A stretch of DNA of 64,000 nt from JAAYCB01 sp012744395 (lineage in GTDB: Bacteria > Planctomycetota > Planctomycetia > Pirellulales > Thermoguttaceae). The notes under the pieces are model-generated. The model did no database searches and was not told the origin of the DNA. It saw nothing but the letters and a program-made list of their open reading frames with translations. The translations under genes and the position numbers were made by a program. Shown piece after piece: positions 54,257 to 62,834 of the stretch. Each line of letters starts with the position of its first letter. Position 1 is the first letter of the stretch. The stretch is from positions 1 to 64,000 of the forward strand of contig JAQVNJ010000018.1 in the NCBI GenBank assembly GCA_028703175.1, given 5' to 3'.

Positions 54257-54559
54257 ATGAAGAAAGACACCTTCCGAGTCGTGACACGGGGCGCCGACGG
54301 AGAGATTCGGATTCGCGATTATGACAGTCAAGAGGACTTGCTCAAGCGCCACACGCAGATCGGGATCGACGATTGCAGCACGGACCTCGAGCTCCGCGGC
54401 CTGCCGGTCTTCCGCGGGTTGATCGGCCCAATGCCGGAGGGCAAGAACGTGATCCGCTATGAATCGCCGGAGATCTTCGAAACGTTGACGAAGGAATGGA
54501 GCGTCTCCCCCCCCACTCGGCGTGCCCGAACTCGGACCCAGGCGTCCCGTTCCAGCTGA
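54257..54559 (+). CDS. Hypothetical 100-residue protein
   Basis: This small soluble protein begins MKKDTFRVVTRGADGEIRIR, preceded by CACAAGGACGTTTC, a good ribosome-binding site. Its N-terminal 75 residues look like a compact alpha/beta domain (DLLKRHTQIGIDDCSTD, PVFRGLIGPMPEGKNVIRYE). The last 20 residues are Ser/Arg-rich and may be disordered. No family is recognised. A rho-independent terminator follows 64 bases after the stop, so it is probably a monocistronic, well-expressed gene. Confidence 0.65.
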   Translation: MKKDTFRVVTRGADGEIRIRDYDSQEDLLKRHTQIGIDDCSTDLELRGLPVFRGLIGPMPEGKNVIRYESPEIFETLTKEWSVSPPTRRARTRTQASRSS

Positions 54560-54622
54560 ACGCTCGGATCGGGAGGGCCCGCCCCGCCGGCCCGTACGAA
54601 TTTGTACGCGGGGACAATCCTG

Positions 54623-54646
54623 AAGGGGCCGAAAGGCCCCTTTTTT
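54623..54646 (+). terminator. Rho-independent terminator
   Basis: AAGGGGCC-GAAA-GGCCCCTTTTTT forms a six-base GC stem (extended by A-T pairs) with a GNRA tetraloop and a run of six T. It lies 64 bases after the stop of the 100-residue protein gene and is the best terminator in the window. Confidence 0.92.
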
Positions 54647-54981
54647 CTGGCGCTTTTCCGGCAATTCTTTTCAGCACCGGCTTGGTTGCACACCCCCACG
54701 CCTGCTACAATGTGCCCGCCTCGACGCTTCCGAGATACCACTGGCCAAATGCGGCGTCTCTCCAAGGGGCATCGTTGGACAAGAAAAGGGGCCTTCCGTC
54801 AGCATGCGGGACGAACCGGGGGGGGGCCGAGGAAACAGCGGAAAGGCTCCACCAACCGGCCAGGACCCCTTGCTTTTTGCACCGCGCTCCGTCACAAATC
54901 ATGTATGGCATTTCGTGCGACGACCTCTGCCCGTCGTGGGCCAAGCTGGTATCGCATCGTTTTCTCTCTAGGAGGCCCAAC
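54647..54981. other. Leader region of the RRM protein gene
   Basis: These 335 bases lie between the terminator and the GTG start of the RNA-binding protein. No small gene is convincing. The region begins with an AT-richer stretch (GGCAATTCTTTTCAGC..TACAATG, around 54660-54713) in which TACAAT at 54707-54712 could be a -10 box. If that promoter is used, the transcript would carry a leader of about 265 bases, reminiscent of the long 5' leaders of cold-shock RNA-binding protein genes. Confidence 0.4.
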
Positions 54982-55341
54982 GTGGCAAAGAAGTTGTATG
55001 TCGGCAACTTGTCGTATGACACGACCGACAGTGACCTGCAAAGGATGTTTGATGAATTTGGGACCGTGGAGTCCGCCCAGGTGATCGTGGATCGGGATTC
55101 CGGCCGCTCCAAAGGCTTCGGCTTTGTGGAGATGGCCAACGATCAAGAGGCGCAAGCCGCGATCGACGCCCTGAACGGCCAAGAGGTCAGCGGGCGCGCC
55201 CTGACCGTCAATGAAGCCAAGCCAAGGGAAGACCGCGGCGGACGCGGCGGCGGCGGCGGACGCGGCCGCGGCGGCTATGGCGGCGGCGGCGGTGGTGGCG
55301 GGCGGGGGGGATACGGCGGCGGCGGCGGGCGACGCTACTAG
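54982..55341 (+). CDS. Glycine-rich RNA-binding protein with one RRM domain
   Basis: This 119-residue protein consists of one RRM (residues 1-80) and a Gly/Arg-rich tail (about 85-119, nearly all Gly, Arg and Tyr). RNP2 is LYVGNL (5-10) and RNP1 is KGFGFVEM (44-51), with the aromatic residues that stack on RNA present. Proteins of this type occur in cyanobacteria and planctomycetes and are often cold-induced RNA chaperones. GTG at 54982 is the start because AGGAGG lies eight bases ahead and homologues begin MAKKLYVGNL; there is no ATG. Confidence 0.92.
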   Translation: MAKKLYVGNLSYDTTDSDLQRMFDEFGTVESAQVIVDRDSGRSKGFGFVEMANDQEAQAAIDALNGQEVSGRALTVNEAKPREDRGGRGGGGGRGRGGYGGGGGGGGRGGYGGGGGRRY

Positions 55342-55437
55342 GCCGCGATTCCGCCGGGCGCCCTAATCGCAACAATCCACCCGAGGCCCTCGCGGCAGGC
55401 CCGCCAGCGGGCGATCCGAGCCTCACGAGGAACCAGC

Positions 55438-55471
55438 ACGCCCTTTCCACGCCCAGCGCTGGAAAGGGCGT
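55438..55471. terminator. Inverted repeat between convergent genes, possible bidirectional terminator
   Basis: A perfect 12-bp stem, ACGCCCTTTCCA (55438-55449) and TGGAAAGGGCGT (55460-55471), encloses a 10-base loop. It lies between the convergent RRM and PQQ-propeller genes. No T tract follows on either strand, so termination strength is uncertain. Confidence 0.6.
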
Positions 55472-55493
55472 TGTCCTGCGCCCATCAGGTGGC

Positions 55494-56855
55494 CTACCGC
55501 TTTCCCGCCCCCGGCTCGGTTCCGCGCGTGGTTCCCCTCGCTGCCTCCGCCCCGATGCAATACAGCCGCCGCGTTGTGCGGATGAACAGTTGCCCGTCCG
55601 AGGCGATCACCGAGGAGCGGACGACTTCCCCGCGGGCCGGTTGATCCATGCGGATTGAATTGAGGACTTCGCCGCGAGCGGCGTCGAGCACGTCGACCTG
55701 GCCGTCGAAATTCACCAGGTAGATCTTGCCATCGGCAGCCAGCGGTGACGCTTCGTACTTGGCCCGGCCCGGCGTCGGGGTGATCCACTTCACTTCGCCG
55801 CTGGCCGGCGCGACGCGGGCGAGCGCCTTGCGGAGATCGCTGAGCACGAAGAAGTCGCCGTCGTAAAACGCCGGCGTGGGAACGTCGCTGGTGATCTCGC
55901 GAACCTTGCCGCTCTTCCATGCCAGATCGGCATCGCCCAACAGCCCCGCCAGCCCGGCCCTGATGGCATAGATCGGGCTTCCTTTCGGCGCGCACAAGAG
56001 CACCACGCCGCCACCGGAGACGGGCGAGGGCACGAGCCGCCAGTGGGAGATTTTCACCGGGTTCATCTTGTCCCAGCGCCAGAGTTCCTTGCCCGTCTCC
56101 GGATCGTGGCCGGTGATCGCGTCGCCGCCGGCCAGGAGCAGTTCGCGGCGGCCCGCGTGTTCCAACGGGATCGGCGTGCTGAACGCCTCGCGCGATTCGG
56201 CCACCGCGCCGCTCTGGCGGGTCACGCGCCACAGGGTCCTGCCGCTGTCCGGGTCGACGGCCAGCAGGTACGACTCGTTCTCCCGATCGGCGAACCCGCG
56301 CCCGGCGACGGGCACATCGCGCTGCAACACCTGGAGGTAGAGCTTGCCGCCGTAGAGCGTCGGGCTGCTGGCAAACGTCCAGTTGAAGGCAAACGTGCCG
56401 TGGTCGTCCTGGAGGTTTCGGGCCCAGCGCCGCTCGCCCGCCAGGTCGTAACAGACGAGCTGGCCGCTGCTGAAGAAGAAGACCACCCGCTGGCCGTCCG
56501 TCACCGGCGATGGCGCGGCATACGTGCTGCGATGGTCGCGGCGGATGCCCCTGGCCACGTCGTGCTTCCAAAGCAGCTTGCCGCCGGCCCGGTCAAAGCA
56601 GATCGCTTGCAAGACATCCCGGGCAATGTCGGTGCCGGAGAGAAACACGCGCTTGTCCCAGACGATCGGAGTCGAGGCGGCGGGCCCCTCCAGGTCCGCG
56701 CTCCAGAGGACCCCCTCCGTCGTGCTCCAGGTGGACGGCAGGTCTGTTTCGTCGGCCGAGCCGTTGAAATGGGGGCCGCGCCAATGCGGCCAGTTGGCGG
56801 CGCGGATCGGCGAAGCGGCGAGCAGCAGAAGACAGGCAGCGAGCGTTAACCTCAT
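55494..56855 (-). CDS. Exported PQQ-binding-like beta-propeller protein
   Basis: This 453-residue protein has a signal peptide (MRLTLAACLLLLAASPIRA). The propeller opens with NWPHWRGPHFNGSADETDLP, the canonical start of this planctomycete family, and blades carry the PQQ-like repeat (GKLLWKHDVARG, SGRTLWRVTRQSG, TGKELWRWDKMN, SGEVKWITPTPG). Whether it binds a quinone is unknown; many family members are thought to be scaffolds. The ATG at 56855 is preceded by GGGAGACCTACTTC, an acceptable ribosome-binding site. Confidence 0.85.
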   Translation of the reverse strand: MRLTLAACLLLLAASPIRAANWPHWRGPHFNGSADETDLPSTWSTTEGVLWSADLEGPAASTPIVWDKRVFLSGTDIARDVLQAICFDRAGGKLLWKHDVARGIRRDHRSTYAAPSPVTDGQRVVFFFSSGQLVCYDLAGERRWARNLQDDHGTFAFNWTFASSPTLYGGKLYLQVLQRDVPVAGRGFADRENESYLLAVDPDSGRTLWRVTRQSGAVAESREAFSTPIPLEHAGRRELLLAGGDAITGHDPETGKELWRWDKMNPVKISHWRLVPSPVSGGGVVLLCAPKGSPIYAIRAGLAGLLGDADLAWKSGKVREITSDVPTPAFYDGDFFVLSDLRKALARVAPASGEVKWITPTPGRAKYEASPLAADGKIYLVNFDGQVDVLDAARGEVLNSIRMDQPARGEVVRSSVIASDGQLFIRTTRRLYCIGAEAARGTTRGTEPGAGKR

Positions 56856-57184
56856 GAAGTAGGTCTCCCTGGGAAGTGGCTGGTTGACTTCGTCGGCATG
56901 CAGACTTGCGGCAGGCCCGCACGCGGCAAGCGGATGCTCGCCACAGGCGGGTTCTCCATTTTCCCCAAGGCGGGCAGCGAACGAAAGCCCTTGCCGGCGA
57001 GAACCGCGGCAGATCGACCCGCCGGGCTCTCCCGGAGGCGATCCGTCAAGCGGAATCGCAGGCTGGACCGCCGGTCCGTGCGGGGGTATGATCGGCCTGC
57101 GGCCGGCAGCGGTTGCCCGCCGGGGCCGGGCGGCCGCCCTTTTTCCACCCGTCATGCGCGGACCCCGCGCGGGGAGACAAGGCG
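56856..57184. other. Divergent intergenic region, PQQ propeller / hypothetical exported protein
   Basis: These 329 bases separate two divergent genes, so promoters for both must lie here. None could be pinned down in the GC-rich sequence. No gene or known RNA element is seen. Confidence 0.5.
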
Positions 57185-58972
57185 ATGCGTGTTCGAATCT
57201 GTCCGAAGTTGACACGGAGCACGTCCACCGCGGCAGCCGGCCGCAGCACGTCGGCTGGCCCGCGGCGGCGGGCGGTGGGCGGCGGGCCCTGGCCAGGCAG
57301 GCTGGCAACCGGCGCGGTCTGCGCCCTCGTGCTGTTCGCCGGCGGGCTTGCCGCCCGCGCGGCCGACAAGAAGTTCATCGAACTCGGCTGGGATATTCCC
57401 GACACGGCATTTCTGCGGGCCGAGCACCTGGCGATGGAGCAGGAGGGCCCGTTCGACGGCGTTATCTTCCGCGCCGGGGCGAAGACCGGCGACGGCAAGA
57501 GCGTCAGCACGCAGGCCGGCTGGAACCGCCAGCGATGGAACAAGGAATGGTTTGAAGACGCGCGCGGCGACCTGAAGGCTTGCCGTTTCACGAAGTTCAG
57601 CCACAATTTTCTCCTCTTCAACGCGACGCCCCAACGGATCGAATGGACCGACGGCGAAGGTTGGGACGCGCTGGAAGAAAAGCTCCGGATCTGCGCTTGG
57701 CTGGCTGGCGAGGGAAAGGCGAAGGGGCTGGCGCTGGATTTCGAGCCCTACGGCGAAAACCAGTGGAAGTTCGATCCCTCCACGGGGCGCTCGTTCGCCG
57801 AAACGGCGGCGCTGGCCCGGCAACGGGGCGCCCAACTGGCCCGTGGCATCGGGTCGGAAATGCCCTCGGCAGTGATCCTTGCCCTGTTCCTGAACAGCGT
57901 TGTCGCCCGGGCGGGGCGTGTGGATCATCCGGCGGCGATCCTCGCCGAAGAACACTACGGGTTGCTGCCGGCGTTCTTCAACGGCATGCTCGACGCCGCG
58001 ACGCCGCAGATGGTCCTCGTCGACGGTTGCGAAAACGGATACTACATGGACAGCCTGGAGGCCTACCAGCGCGCCGCGCTGGAGATGCGTTCGTGGCACG
58101 GCCCGGCGATCAAGCTCGTCGCGCCGGAGAGCCGCGCCCGCTACCGGCAGCAGGTTCAGGCCGGCTTCGGCTTCTATCTCGACATGTTCGTCAATCCGCA
58201 GGGCCACCGGTATTACCGGCCGCCGCTGGAAGGATCGCGGCTGAAGCGGCTCTCGCGAAACCTTGCGGCCGCTCGCGACGCGTCGGACGAGTACGTTTGG
58301 ATCTACGGGGAGCAATGCCGCTGGTGGAGCGGGCTGGCCAAGGACAAGCCGTGGCGCGAGGAGCAGTTGAAGAACACGGCGGGCAAGGGCCGCGCCTGGG
58401 AGGAGGCGTTGCCGGGCATCACGCGGGCGATCGCCCGGACGCGCGACGCGCGGGCGGCAGCCCGTGCGGAAATCGCCCAGAGAAAAGCCCGCGGGACGGC
58501 GGCCAATCTCGCCGTCAACGCCGATTTCCGTCAGCCGCCGACCGGCGGGACACTGCCGCCCGGCTGGTCGTCGTGGCAGGACGAGAAGAACCCGACCGGC
58601 AGCTTTGCCTGGGACGAGACCGTCGGCGGCGGCTCGGCCCGCGCGGTGCAGGTCGCCTGGGGCTGCTTTCTCCAGCAGTTGGCCGCCGTGCCCGGCGAGA
58701 CATTCGCCGTCAGCGCCGATTGCCTGGCCAAAGGGACGACGACGCCGGCAGTCACGATCCGCTGGCAGACCGGCGAGGGCCGGTGGACACACGAAGCGGA
58801 CGACGCCCTGTTGGCGTTCGAGCCGGCCGGCGGCGACTGGAAGACGGCCTTCGGCGTGGTTACCGTCCCTGCCGCCGCTGGCCAACTCGTCGTCCTGCTC
58901 GGCGTCCGCGGCCAGCAGACCGCCAACGACGTCTGCTGGTTCGACAACGTTGCGGTCTACCGGCTGGACTGA
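57185..58972 (+). CDS. Hypothetical exported protein with C-terminal carbohydrate-binding-like domain
   Basis: This 595-residue protein has an Arg-rich N-region and a hydrophobic signal (GRLATGAVCALVLFAGGLAA, cut near ARAADKK). The main part starts KFIELGWDIPDTAFLRAEHL and contains LALDFEPYGENQWKFDPSTG and HYGLLPAFFNGMLDA, looking like a TIM-barrel glycosidase relative with acidic strand ends. The last 150 residues (NLAVNADFRQPPTGGTLPPG..) have the opening of CBM4/9-type jelly rolls. The ATG at 57185 is chosen because GGGGAGACAAGG lies just ahead. Substrate and activity are unknown. Confidence 0.68.
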   Translation: MRVRICPKLTRSTSTAAAGRSTSAGPRRRAVGGGPWPGRLATGAVCALVLFAGGLAARAADKKFIELGWDIPDTAFLRAEHLAMEQEGPFDGVIFRAGAKTGDGKSVSTQAGWNRQRWNKEWFEDARGDLKACRFTKFSHNFLLFNATPQRIEWTDGEGWDALEEKLRICAWLAGEGKAKGLALDFEPYGENQWKFDPSTGRSFAETAALARQRGAQLARGIGSEMPSAVILALFLNSVVARAGRVDHPAAILAEEHYGLLPAFFNGMLDAATPQMVLVDGCENGYYMDSLEAYQRAALEMRSWHGPAIKLVAPESRARYRQQVQAGFGFYLDMFVNPQGHRYYRPPLEGSRLKRLSRNLAAARDASDEYVWIYGEQCRWWSGLAKDKPWREEQLKNTAGKGRAWEEALPGITRAIARTRDARAAARAEIAQRKARGTAANLAVNADFRQPPTGGTLPPGWSSWQDEKNPTGSFAWDETVGGGSARAVQVAWGCFLQQLAAVPGETFAVSADCLAKGTTTPAVTIRWQTGEGRWTHEADDALLAFEPAGGDWKTAFGVVTVPAAAGQLVVLLGVRGQQTANDVCWFDNVAVYRLD

Positions 58973-59172
58973 AGCCCGGCGGAGCGGTTCAGGCGGAGCG
59001 GATCGATTGGGGGGGACTTTTCCGTTCGGTTAAGGCATGCGGGTGCCTGGCGCCGTCCCGCGCGGAATCTCGGCAGACTCTAGCGGATATGCCCGGCGGC
59101 CGTTGGCGCCGCGGGCGCCGATTCTCCGGTTTGACCTGATTGTGCCCGATTTTCGCGGCCGATGATGCGGGT

Positions 59173-61008
59173 ATGAGAGGTTTTTCCACAGCGCTGGTGA
59201 CCCTGGCGGTCTGCGTCCCCTGCGCGGCGTTGTCCGGCGGCGATGCCCGCGCGGAGGAGCCCTGCCGTGCGATCCTGCCGGAACAGCGGCGGCTGGAAAT
59301 CCGCGCGCCGGACGAGCTGCGTCGCGTCCGCCTGCCCGCGGTGCCGGTCCCCTCGACCGTGGTTGACGCGATCGAGCAGCCCCCGCCGCCGGCCCGCCAC
59401 CTGGCGTTGGACGAGGCAATCCGGATCGCGCTGGCGCGAACCGAGGTGGTCCGCGTGCTGTCCGGGGGCGGCGCCGCTTCGAGCGGCCAGACGATCTACG
59501 ATCCGGCGATCGCCAGCATGGGCGTCGACCAGGAGCGGGGGCGCTTCGATCCGGCCGTCTCGGCGCGGAACCGTTTCCACCGCCAGCGGGCGCCGGTGGC
59601 GGAATTCGACGGCGGCGCTGCGTCGGGGGTCTCGATCGGCGGCGACGCGGTCCACGACTACGAGATGGCTCTCGGCGTCTCGAAGACGACGACCAGCGGG
59701 GCCAGCGCGGGAGTCGACGTCCGCACGAACCCGACGACGGTCCACACGACGGATCCCCTGCTGCTGAATCCGTACTCCCAGTCCTCGGTCGATCTTTTCG
59801 TCACCCAACCGCTCTTGCAGGGCGCCGGCCGCCGGGCGAACCTGGCGCCGATCGTGCTCGCCCGGATCGACACGGAGCGCTCCTTCTACCAGTTGAAGTA
59901 CTCCGTTCAGCGGCTCGTGCAGAGCGTGATCGACGCCTACTGGTCCCTGGTCTTCGCCCGCACCGACGTCGCGGTGCGGCAGCAGCAGACCCGGCAGGGC
60001 TACGAAGCCTATGAGATTGCCGAGGCGAACCTGGCCGTGGGGCGGTTGAACGTGGGAGAAAAGGCCCAGGCCGAATCATCCTGGCGGAGTTTCCAGACGG
60101 CGCAGATCGCCGCCGAGTCGGCGGTCCTCCAGCGCGAACAGGTGCTCCGCGATCTGCTCAACATGGCGCCATTCGACGGGGTCCAACTCGTGCCGGTCAC
60201 GCCGCCGGTCGGCGAGCCGCCCGAAATCGCCTGGGACGACCTGCTCCGCGCGGCCGAGGAGAATCGCTGCGATCTGATCGAGCGAAAGCTGGCCGTGGAA
60301 GCCGGCGAGCAGCGGCTGCTGATGGCGCGGAACACCGCCCTGCCCCGGGTCGACGCGACGGCCCTCTACCGGTTCAGCGGCCTGGAGGGGCGGACGTACA
60401 TGGGCGATTATATCCGGACGCGGGCGGGCGATTTCACCGGCTGGCAGATGGGCGTCGACATCAGCCTGCCCCTCGGGCTCCGCGAGGCCCGGGCCGAACT
60501 CCGCCGCCAGGAGCTGGCCCTCGCCCGCCACCGCGCCGACCTGGAACAGACGCTCCGCTTCGCCGTGCAGGCCTTGGCCACGCGCTACCGCAACGTGGCC
60601 CAGTACTACCGCGAGTACCTGACGGTCAAGCAGGCCCGCCAGGCGGCCCACGTGAACCTCGAATTGCAGCGCGAAGAGTACCGGATCGGGAGAACGATCT
60701 ACCTGAACCTGCTGCAAGCGATCACCAGCTGGGGGAATGCGGTCAGCACCGAGGCGGAGGCCCTGCTGCGGCTGAACTCTGAACTGGCGGCCCTGGAGGT
60801 TGAAACCGGGAAAATCCTCGAGAGCCACGGGGTGCAGTTCTACGAAGAGCTTTACGGTTCGCTTGGCCCCGCCGGCCGGCTGTTCCCCGACGCCTGCTAC
60901 CCGCGGAGCGCCTCGCCGGGTGAAAACACGGCGCGTTATCCCGCCGGCGACCGGCCTGCGGAAGCCGCGTTCGAGGTCGAACGGCTCGCCGTCCCCCAGC
61001 GGCAGTAA
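59173..61008 (+). CDS. TolC-family outer-membrane efflux protein
   Basis: This 611-residue protein has a signal peptide (cut near GDARAEEP) and the two-repeat helical barrel of TolC. HLALDEAIRIALARTEVVR opens the first repeat, then SVDLFVTQPLLQGAGRRANL and SVIDAYWSLVFARTDVAVRQ. The second repeat starts near LLRAAEENRCDLIERKLAVE and ends with INLLQAITSWGNAVSTEAEA-like helices. TolC proteins are the outer-membrane channel of efflux pumps or type I secretion. No membrane-fusion or inner-membrane component is adjacent, so it may serve several systems. The ATG at 59173 starts the signal peptide. Confidence 0.85.
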   Translation: MRGFSTALVTLAVCVPCAALSGGDARAEEPCRAILPEQRRLEIRAPDELRRVRLPAVPVPSTVVDAIEQPPPPARHLALDEAIRIALARTEVVRVLSGGGAASSGQTIYDPAIASMGVDQERGRFDPAVSARNRFHRQRAPVAEFDGGAASGVSIGGDAVHDYEMALGVSKTTTSGASAGVDVRTNPTTVHTTDPLLLNPYSQSSVDLFVTQPLLQGAGRRANLAPIVLARIDTERSFYQLKYSVQRLVQSVIDAYWSLVFARTDVAVRQQQTRQGYEAYEIAEANLAVGRLNVGEKAQAESSWRSFQTAQIAAESAVLQREQVLRDLLNMAPFDGVQLVPVTPPVGEPPEIAWDDLLRAAEENRCDLIERKLAVEAGEQRLLMARNTALPRVDATALYRFSGLEGRTYMGDYIRTRAGDFTGWQMGVDISLPLGLREARAELRRQELALARHRADLEQTLRFAVQALATRYRNVAQYYREYLTVKQARQAAHVNLELQREEYRIGRTIYLNLLQAITSWGNAVSTEAEALLRLNSELAALEVETGKILESHGVQFYEELYGSLGPAGRLFPDACYPRSASPGENTARYPAGDRPAEAAFEVERLAVPQRQ

Positions 61009-61095
61009 GCCGGAGAGCCGCCGCGGCCCCGGGGTCACGGACCTTGCGGCCGCAGCGGGTCGTCCCGCCCGGCAAGCCCCCGCGGCGGGCGGCCG

Positions 61096-61659
61096 TCAGG
61101 CCCGCGACAGATACTCGCCCGTTCGCGTGTCGACCTTGACCAGTTCGCCTTCGCTGAGGTATTCCGGCACCTGGATCATCAGGCCGGTCTCCAGGGTGGC
61201 GGGCTTGGTTCTCGACGTGGCGGAGTTGCCGCGGATGCCAGGGTCGCACTGGACCACCTTCAACTCGACGGTCAGCGGCAGTTGAATCCCCACGGCCTGG
61301 TCGTTGTAGATGAGGACCAGGATCCCTTCGAGCTCCTCGGTCAAGTACTGGGCCTGGTCCTCAACGTCTTCCTTGGCGAGCGGATACTGTTCGTAGTTCT
61401 CGTTGTCCATGAAGTGGAAATGGGTCCCGTCGGCGTAGAGATACTTGACGGACCGCCGCTGAAAATCCGCTTCCTCCAGGGAATCGCCGCCGCGGAGCGT
61501 GATGTCGACCTTCTGCCGAGAGACGAGGTTTCGGGCCCGGTACTTGTAGTACGTGGCCGCCCCGCGGGCACTGGGCGACTGGACCGAGATCGTCTCGATG
61601 ATGCAAGGGCCGCCGTTGTAGTTGACGATCACTCCGCGCTTGATGTCCTTGGCAAGCAT
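61096..61659 (-). CDS. efpL: EfpL/YeiP-type elongation factor P paralogue
   Basis: This 187-residue protein has the three beta domains of EF-P. The subfamily is decided by the domain I loop, which reads VQSPSARGAATYYKYRARN with Arg32 at the tip, not the Lys of true EF-P. This is the YeiP/EfpL pattern (the E. coli protein has SPTARGAATLYK at the same place). FMDNENYEQYPL, LPLTVELKVVQCDPGIRGNS and TGLMIQVPEYLSEGE also match. It should bind stalled ribosomes and relieve stalls on polyproline and related motifs, apparently without lysine modification. The ATG at 61659 is standard for the family. It is convergent with the TolC gene. Confidence 0.85.
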   Translation of the reverse strand: MLAKDIKRGVIVNYNGGPCIIETISVQSPSARGAATYYKYRARNLVSRQKVDITLRGGDSLEEADFQRRSVKYLYADGTHFHFMDNENYEQYPLAKEDVEDQAQYLTEELEGILVLIYNDQAVGIQLPLTVELKVVQCDPGIRGNSATSRTKPATLETGLMIQVPEYLSEGELVKVDTRTGEYLSRA

Positions 61660-61802
61660 GGCAACACCTGGGATCGTGGGGGCCGGTCTGGGCGAAACCG
61701 TTCGCCAGAAGCAGACGACTCCATTATGCCATGCCCCAGGCAACGGGCAAAGCCGGGCGGCGCGCGAGAACCGCCCCCCCTGGTGCGATTCTCCCATCTC
61801 TT

Positions 61803-62349
61803 TCAGTCCGCGGCCGGGCCCGCCGCGGCGGATTCCGGACGCTCGAGCAGCGCGTCCTGCGCTCCCCAGACGGTCTTCAACTCGGCGAGCTTCTGATAGG
61901 CCTCGATCGCGCCGGTCAGGTCGCCGCGACTGGCCTTGAGGTTGGCGCCGTCGAGGCCGGGATAGAGCCCGCCAAGGCCTGGTCCCTCAATAAGACCGGA
62001 ACAACTGGATCCGAGCCACGGGTACGCCGAGAAGGAAGATCAGGTTGCCGAAGAACATCTTCCAGGCCTCGCCGCGCATGCGCCCGGGACATCGCCACGT
62101 GGTGCCCGACCGCCAACCGTAGACGGCCAGGAGAAGATCGAAATAGAAGATCGTGAACTGCCGGGGGTTGCTGTACATGCCGCATTGGTCGCAGAGCCGG
62201 TAGCCCCGCTCGATCTCGGCCACCGGCCAGCCGTCGCCCGATCGGAGCGTGGAGATCGTGTGGCAGAAGGGGCAGCTCAGCTGGGGCGTCTCGGCGATCC
62301 CGGTCAGATCGACGACGGCGCCGCAGGCCGGGCCGTCCTGCCCGCGAAC
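61803..62349 (-). pseudogene. Membrane-associated zinc-ribbon protein, frameshifted
   Basis: The frame holds CPFCHTISTL and CDQCGMYSNPRQ, two CxxC motifs typical of a zinc ribbon, then hydrophobic segments (FTIFYFDLLLAVYGW and MFFGNLIFLLGVPVARI) and a stop at 61987. In the next frame it continues as GLGGLYPGLDGANLKASRG and AIEAYQKLAELKTVWGAQDA to TGA 61803-61805, which is clearly coding. A one-base change near 61990-61998 therefore splits the gene. The 5' end is also unresolved: it is in the same frame as the preceding gene, separated only by its TAG at 62350-62352, and no ATG or GTG is available before GTG 62223. Confidence 0.55.
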
Positions 62350-62832
62350 CTACAACATCGCCCCCCCCTGCGGATCGACGGAGATGCCCCCCGTCAACTC
62401 GGCGAGCTTCTCGAGGACCAGCAGCAGGGAACTCGGGTCGAAGGTCTCGTCGCCGTCCTCGTCGCCGTCGACAATCTGCTCGAAATGGAGGATGTCCAGC
62501 CGGGCATCGCATTCGCGCAGCATGTCCAGCCGCTGCTTTTCATCCTCGCAACAGCAGGTCGGCGCAACTTCCTCGGCCAGGGTGGCCACCTGTTCCTTCA
62601 CTTCCTCGCCGGACAGGTAGGAGATGTCCAGAGCGGAGAAGTCTTCGGGCGCCAGCACCGTCAGCGACTCGAGCCGCCCCTGGGTGTTGGCGACAAGGTT
62701 CGTGAGCGTGAGATGCTGGTTCAGGCCGGTGATTGCCTTGTGAATCTGCTTCAGCGTGGGGCGATTCTTGGAGGGGAAGAGCACGAAGTAGGTCTCTCGC
62801 CAGCGATACTGGTTGTTTTCGAACATCGACAT
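62350..62832 (-). CDS. Hypothetical protein downstream of proC
   Basis: This 160-residue soluble protein starts MSMFENNQYRWRETYFVLFP two bases after the proC stop, with GAGGAAGATTGACG as ribosome-binding site, so the two are co-transcribed. The first 95 residues look like an alpha/beta domain (TLKQIHKAITGLNQHLTLTN, RLESLTVLAPEDFSALDISY). The second half is acidic with a Cys-rich patch (APTCCCEDEK). I do not recognise a family with a known role; similar proteins beside proC would be worth looking for. A run of eight G precedes the stop on the coding strand, a spot prone to indels. Confidence 0.7.
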   Translation of the reverse strand: MSMFENNQYRWRETYFVLFPSKNRPTLKQIHKAITGLNQHLTLTNLVANTQGRLESLTVLAPEDFSALDISYLSGEEVKEQVATLAEEVAPTCCCEDEKQRLDMLRECDARLDILHFEQIVDGDEDGDETFDPSSLLLVLEKLAELTGGISVDPQGGAML

Positions 62833-62834
62833 CG

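Noticed and set aside
61017..61090. Inverted repeat CCGCCGCGG/CCGCGGCGG between tolC and efpL genes as a terminator
   Set aside because: The loop is over 50 bases, there is no T tract, and such GC-only nine-mers are expected by chance in this composition.
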